NCBI GenBank assembly: GCA_964551015.1
Contig: CAZKBP010000080.1
Span: 1-7,985 of the forward strand
DNA: 7,985 nucleotides
Reading direction: 5' to 3'
Source of the DNA: CAZKBP01 sp964551015
GTDB taxonomy: Bacteria > Bacteroidota > Bacteroidia > Cytophagales > Microscillaceae
The position numbers were made by a program, and so were the translations under genes. Positions 4,568-7,985 of the stretch are shown here, in pieces. The notes beneath the pieces are model-generated. The model did not search any database. It had not been told where the DNA came from and worked only from the letters and a program-made list of their open reading frames with translations. Within the stretch, counting starts at the first letter, position 1. Each line of letters begins with the position of its first letter.

Positions 4568-5593
4568 ATGAGCCATAAATTTTTTCTGCTTTACTTTGTT
4601 CTGAGTGTTTTTATTTCATGCCGTGGTGCTGTTTTGGCTCAAGGGTCCGATACGCTCAAAACTAGCTCTGGCGACCAGCTCATTGGTGAGATAGAATCCA
4701 TGCAAAAATCCGTGCTGGTATTCAGCACAGATTACGCTGATGATGATTTTCAGATTGAATGGGATAAAATTCTCGGAATTTCTACCGGTCGAGAATACTT
4801 CGTGAATGATCGCCAGGGTAATCTTTATGATTGCCTGATTCGCCCCGCTTCCTCCGACTCTTTGATATTGCAAACCCCAACGGGTTCTATCAAAAAAGCC
4901 TTCGAGGAGATCGTAGAAATCCGCACTAAAAATGAGCGCATTATAGATAAAATCGATTTTGATATTCACTTGGGATATACGTTCACCCGATCGGACGAAA
5001 CCCATCAGATCGTGTTACGGAGCAATGCGGGCTACCGAGCCGCTAAGTGGTATCTGGGATCAAGTTTTAATTCCTTCACGACCATTAGTGCCTCTACTTC
5101 CAGCCGAAGAGTGGATGCTGATGTCAATGCTGGCCTCTCCCTGAGCCGCAACTGGTACCTCATTGGTATTTTTGATTTACTCACCAGTGAAGTACTGGAT
5201 CTTGATCTGAGGACGACCACTTCCCTGGCGATAGCACACTACCTGATTCGGAACAATCAGGCCAATCTCTTTATGTTTGCGGGGGTTACTTTCAACAATG
5301 AGGTCTTCGACCGCTCCGAATCCTCGAGTCAAAGAAGTATGGAAGCTTTGCTGGGTGGCCAAGCTGAAATCTTCGGTTTGGATCATTTTTCTTTGCTCTC
5401 TCAGGTCTATGTTTTTCCCAGTGTTACCGAATCCAAGCGCATAAGAATCAACTCTAATTTAGACCTCAACTGGGATCTTACCAAAAGAATCGACCTAAAA
5501 CTGGGCTTTACCCTTAATTATGACCAGAGACCTCCCGAAAATGCCGAAAATCTTGACTATGTCTTCAGTCTTACACTGGGTTGGGAGTTCTGA
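4568..5593 (+). CDS. DUF481-type outer-membrane beta-barrel protein
   Basis: A 341-residue exported protein. The signal peptide (about 1-24) has a hydrophobic core FFLLYFVLSVFIS and a likely signal peptidase I site VLA/QG. Cys18 does not sit in a good lipobox. The mature N-terminus holds two similar segments of about 45 residues (31-73 and 78-120). Each has a 'G..l.G.I/l.cLI' strand, a 'S..vLvFsT / SDsLiLqT' strand and a closing 'I..I.T' strand, suggesting an internally duplicated small beta domain. From about 129 to 341, alternating amphipathic strands (HLGYTFTRSD, AKWYLGSSFNSF, LFMFAGVTFN, LKLGFTLNYD) end in FSLTLGWEF, the terminal aromatic residue typical of outer-membrane barrels. This matches the DUF481 (YdiY-like) layout; function unknown. 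I chose the ATG at 4568 over the upstream TTG at 4520 because the signal peptide then starts normally. Confidence 0.8.
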   Translation: MSHKFFLLYFVLSVFISCRGAVLAQGSDTLKTSSGDQLIGEIESMQKSVLVFSTDYADDDFQIEWDKILGISTGREYFVNDRQGNLYDCLIRPASSDSLILQTPTGSIKKAFEEIVEIRTKNERIIDKIDFDIHLGYTFTRSDETHQIVLRSNAGYRAAKWYLGSSFNSFTTISASTSSRRVDADVNAGLSLSRNWYLIGIFDLLTSEVLDLDLRTTTSLAIAHYLIRNNQANLFMFAGVTFNNEVFDRSESSSQRSMEALLGGQAEIFGLDHFSLLSQVYVFPSVTESKRIRINSNLDLNWDLTKRIDLKLGFTLNYDQRPPENAENLDYVFSLTLGWEF

Positions 5594-5846
5594 TAACCAA
5601 GGCTTTTGTTAAGACTTCTTGATTTCCCCCTGTGCCAAAGTTCCGTACCCTGTAATTGCTTGGTCAAATTGAATTTTTGGAGGATAAGGTTTTGATTTTC
5701 AATGCTTGTGTAATTCCTGTGAGATTACTGTTTTTTAAATAATTGATAATCAGTATTTTATTGTTGGTGACTTAGGATTTTAAGCACTTGATTATCAAGG
5801 TTTTTATTTCAATTATTAACGATGTTTTGAGTTAGTTCTCCGATGG
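5594..5846. other. Convergent intergenic region
   Basis: This AT-rich spacer lies between two converging genes, the DUF481-type gene on the plus strand and the TPR-CHAT gene on the minus strand. I find no supportable ORF. It contains a long-loop inverted repeat (TTGATAATCA at 5743-5752, TGATTATCAA at 5789-5798). The right arm forms its own small hairpin followed by a T-run. Both genes would be expected to terminate here. Confidence 0.5.
5787..5809 (+). terminator. Weak candidate terminator
   Basis: CTTGA (5787-5791) and TCAAG (5795-5799) form a 5-bp stem with a 3-base loop, followed by G and then TTTTTATTT. The stem is short and AT-rich, and it lies about 195 bases after the DUF481-type stop codon. 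If real it is a weak plus-strand terminator. The same arm could instead pair with TTGATAATCA at 5743-5752. Confidence 0.3.
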
Positions 5847-7985
5847 TTACTCTCCCACTAGCACGAAAGCTCCCCAGTAGTAAGGCTCAGGTTTTTCGGC
5901 TTTAAGCTTCTGCTGAGCAAGTTTGAAGGCTTCGCGTTTGCTCTTGCCGGAGAGCCATTGGGTATAAAACTCGGTCATCAATTCCTGGGTAGCCGTGTCA
6001 TCTACACTCCAGAGTGACATCAGTACCGCCTTTGCGCCCGCCTGCTGAAAGCCTCGCTGCAGGCCATAGATGCCCTCGCCATTTTGGATATCACCTCTTC
6101 CCGTTTCGCAGGCCGAGAGCACGACCAGCTCGGTGGAGTCCAGGTCTAGGCTCATCGCTTCGTAGGCCGTCAGCAGGCCGTCTTCGGTCTGGTATTTTTC
6201 TTTGCTTTGGGCGTAGGTGCTTACACCCGTGAGCACCAGGCCGGAGCGGAGCATGGGGTTTCGGCGCAGGGGAGGCGCATTCCGGGCATCCAAGCCTCCT
6301 CTATCCAGCAGGTCTCGGCTTACCTGGCTTTGGGTGCTATCGGTGAAGCGTTTGGCTCGGGGATTCTCAAAGAAAAAACCGTGCGTGGCGATATGCAGTA
6401 CTCGCGGATTTTGGGCAGCTTTGATGACCTCCTCGAGAGCCTTTTCTTCCAGGTAAAGTTGAGCGCGCCAGCCCTCAGCCCGGAGTGCCTGGTGAATCTG
6501 CTGGACTTCATCCCCGGTACCGGGTAGGTCGGCAAAGTTCAGGCGAGCCATTTCCTCGGAGAGGGTGTAGAAGCCAGCGCTTTGCGCTTCACTTCCACTG
6601 CTTCGGCGGCTTTGGTAGCTTTGGATGGCTTGCTGGTGCTGCTGGGCTTCCAACTGGTAAGCAGGACGGCCCAGGAGCAGGGCACTCTGGGTTTGTGTGG
6701 CCGAGCGCTCGGGACGCGCCAGTTGCTCAGTATTGCTAACCAGCTCAATATCGATTTCTTCCAGAAGGTATTTCCCCGTTTCGGGATTTTGCAAGGTATT
6801 GAGGTTGATCTGGTGGTAAACGCCATCGGCGGAGAGGTAGACTTTTTGAACATCACCCAAGCTTTCGGCCAGGGGCTGCCAGTATTGGCGGTAGCTGTTC
6901 TGATCTCGGCTCTGGGCTTGGATATGATTGCGATAGGCCGCCAGGTATTTGCCCTCGAGGTCATTCCCTTGGGGTAGGATGATGAGTTCGGGTTGCTCTT
7001 TCGTATCGGGCTTTACCAGTAGGGCGAGGTAGAATACAGAGTCTGTCCATTCTTTGTCATAATATCTTGTACGAATGATCTCCAGGGCAGCTTCGCTGGG
7101 CTGGAGCTTCCGCTGTACATCTCGCCAGGAGTAGCGGCTAGTATCGCTGACCTGAGCGAAGAGTTGTGATTTTTGGGAGAGTTCTTTTTCCAGGGCATTG
7201 GCGGCTTGCTCCAAGCTATCTAGTTGGATGCCCTGTCGCTCTTTTTCCTCTTTGGTGAGGGTGTAGACGTGGGCGAGGTATTCGCGTTGGTTTTGCCAGG
7301 TCTGGAACTTTTGGATTAGAGTGCTATCCCCACCGGCTAAGATTCGGCGGCGCATTTTCTGGGAAGATTGAAAGAGCAGGCCCTTGGTGGCCAGGCTATT
7401 GTCATAAATCCAGGCGGTAAGGGAAGGGATCTGCGGATGGGCTTGGAGGGTGAAGGAGTTGTAGATCTCAAAATAATAATTAAAAGTTTTGAAAAACAGT
7501 TCTTTTTCTTTCTCGGAGAGGTGGGCAAAGTTCTCTTGGGTTTGCCCAATCAGGACTTGACTGGCTTCTCGGAGCAAGGGACTAGCCTGGGCATAGTCGC
7601 TCTGGTTCCAATACAAGCGAGCTAAATTATTGCAGGACAGGGCATAATCGGGGTGGTCTTTACCCAGGACTTTCTCAATGATTTCCTTGGCCTCTTGGTA
7701 GAGCGGCTCGGCTTGGCGGTAAAGACCCAGTACCCTATACAATTCAGCTAAATTATTGCAGGAACTGGCATAGTTGGGGTGGTCTTTGCCTAGGACTTTC
7801 TCTTGGATTTCCTTGGCCTCTAAGTAGAGCGGCTCGGCTTGGCGGTAAAGACCCTGAGCATAATACAAGAGAGCTAAATTACTTAAAGAAGTGGCATAAT
7901 CGGGGTGGTCTTTGCCCAGGACTTTCTCTTTGATTTCCTTGGCCTCTTGGTAGAGCGGCTCGGCTTGGCGGTAAAGACCCTGAGC
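5847..7985 (-). CDS. TPR-CHAT protein (caspase-like protease), N-terminus outside the window
   Basis: 712 residues are visible and the frame stays open to the right edge, so the true start is further upstream; TTG at 7868 is just an internal codon. Visible residues 1-126 are three 42-residue TPR units of the kinesin-light-chain type (pattern G.YRQAEPLY.EAKEI.EKVLGKDHP.YA.S..NLA.LY). A diverged fourth unit starts at 127 (QSDYAQASPLLREA). A helical middle region follows (about 165-400). The C-terminal CHAT domain (about 420-712) includes VYLSADGVYHQINLNTL, the histidine motif LHIATHGFFFE (H535, codon 6381-6383) and the cysteine motif VVLSACETGRGD (C626, codon 6108-6110). It also has GLQRGFQQAGAKAVLMSLW and the closing YYWGAFVLVGE, so the protease dyad is intact. 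CHAT proteins are caspase/separase relatives, and some act in phage defence (for example TPR-CHAT with type III-E CRISPR). The role here is unknown. No target or partner gene is visible in the window. Confidence 0.92.
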   Translation of the reverse strand, partial: AQGLYRQAEPLYQEAKEIKEKVLGKDHPDYATSLSNLALLYYAQGLYRQAEPLYLEAKEIQEKVLGKDHPNYASSCNNLAELYRVLGLYRQAEPLYQEAKEIIEKVLGKDHPDYALSCNNLARLYWNQSDYAQASPLLREASQVLIGQTQENFAHLSEKEKELFFKTFNYYFEIYNSFTLQAHPQIPSLTAWIYDNSLATKGLLFQSSQKMRRRILAGGDSTLIQKFQTWQNQREYLAHVYTLTKEEKERQGIQLDSLEQAANALEKELSQKSQLFAQVSDTSRYSWRDVQRKLQPSEAALEIIRTRYYDKEWTDSVFYLALLVKPDTKEQPELIILPQGNDLEGKYLAAYRNHIQAQSRDQNSYRQYWQPLAESLGDVQKVYLSADGVYHQINLNTLQNPETGKYLLEEIDIELVSNTEQLARPERSATQTQSALLLGRPAYQLEAQQHQQAIQSYQSRRSSGSEAQSAGFYTLSEEMARLNFADLPGTGDEVQQIHQALRAEGWRAQLYLEEKALEEVIKAAQNPRVLHIATHGFFFENPRAKRFTDSTQSQVSRDLLDRGGLDARNAPPLRRNPMLRSGLVLTGVSTYAQSKEKYQTEDGLLTAYEAMSLDLDSTELVVLSACETGRGDIQNGEGIYGLQRGFQQAGAKAVLMSLWSVDDTATQELMTEFYTQWLSGKSKREAFKLAQQKLKAEKPEPYYWGAFVLVGE
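7650..7985 (-). repeat. Tandem 126-bp repeats encoding TPR units
   Basis: Units begin at 7650, 7776 and 7902 on the plus strand, exactly 126 bp (42 codons) apart, and the third runs off the edge. Over the 84 bases visible in the last unit, the 7776 unit differs at about 4 positions and the 7650 unit at about 6, counted by eye. The identity extends to silent positions, so the copies are recently duplicated or homogenised. Upstream copies outside the window are likely. A more diverged unit precedes 7650 on the low-coordinate side. Confidence 0.9.

Noticed and set aside
6014..6977. Several plus-strand and alternative minus-strand ORFs overlapping the CHAT gene
   Set aside because: They are out-of-frame shadows of a long, clearly coding gene, have low-complexity composition and match no family.

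Overview
The window looks like a chromosomal stretch from a Bacteroidota genome, probably a Saprospiraceae or Cytophagales-type bacterium. The pointers are indirect. They are a short Crp/Fnr-family regulator, a DUF481-type outer-membrane barrel ending in phenylalanine, a large TPR-CHAT protein, start codons without clear Shine-Dalgarno sequences, and a TAnnTTTG-like -7 box. No rRNA, tRNA or CRISPR array is visible, so the assignment is an inference.

Layout, left to right. Positions 18-47 hold a GC-rich hairpin with a U-tract that reads as a minus-strand terminator. It lies behind an isochorismatase-like cysteine hydrolase (113-697, minus). The hydrolase is divergent from a Crp/Fnr-family regulator (879-1466, plus). 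The spacer between them carries a perfect 14-bp palindrome that could be the regulator's operator. Converging on the regulator is a 32-codon remnant of another gene, possibly a methyltransferase C-terminus (1463-1561, minus). This remnant is cut off by a complete IS630-family insertion sequence (1564-2638) with inverted repeats, flanking TA dinucleotides and a transposase split into two frames over an A9 run.

Right of the IS is a small unrecognised ORF (2749-2928, plus). Next come a secreted serine hydrolase of the beta-lactamase/NylB fold (2954-4252, minus) and, divergent from it, a DUF481-type outer-membrane protein (4568-5593, plus). The last gene is the 3' part of a TPR-CHAT protein (5847 to beyond the right edge, minus). 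Its TPR section is built from nearly identical 126-bp tandem units, and its C-terminus carries the His/Cys dyad of caspase-like CHAT proteases.

The genes do not form one pathway. The hydrolase and the Crp-like gene plausibly form a regulator-target pair, and the IS marks a site of gene decay. The beta-lactamase-fold and DUF481 genes are both cell-envelope proteins but are transcribed apart. The TPR-CHAT gene is the best candidate for something poorly described, but its N-terminus and upstream neighbours lie outside the window, so no multi-gene system can be shown here.
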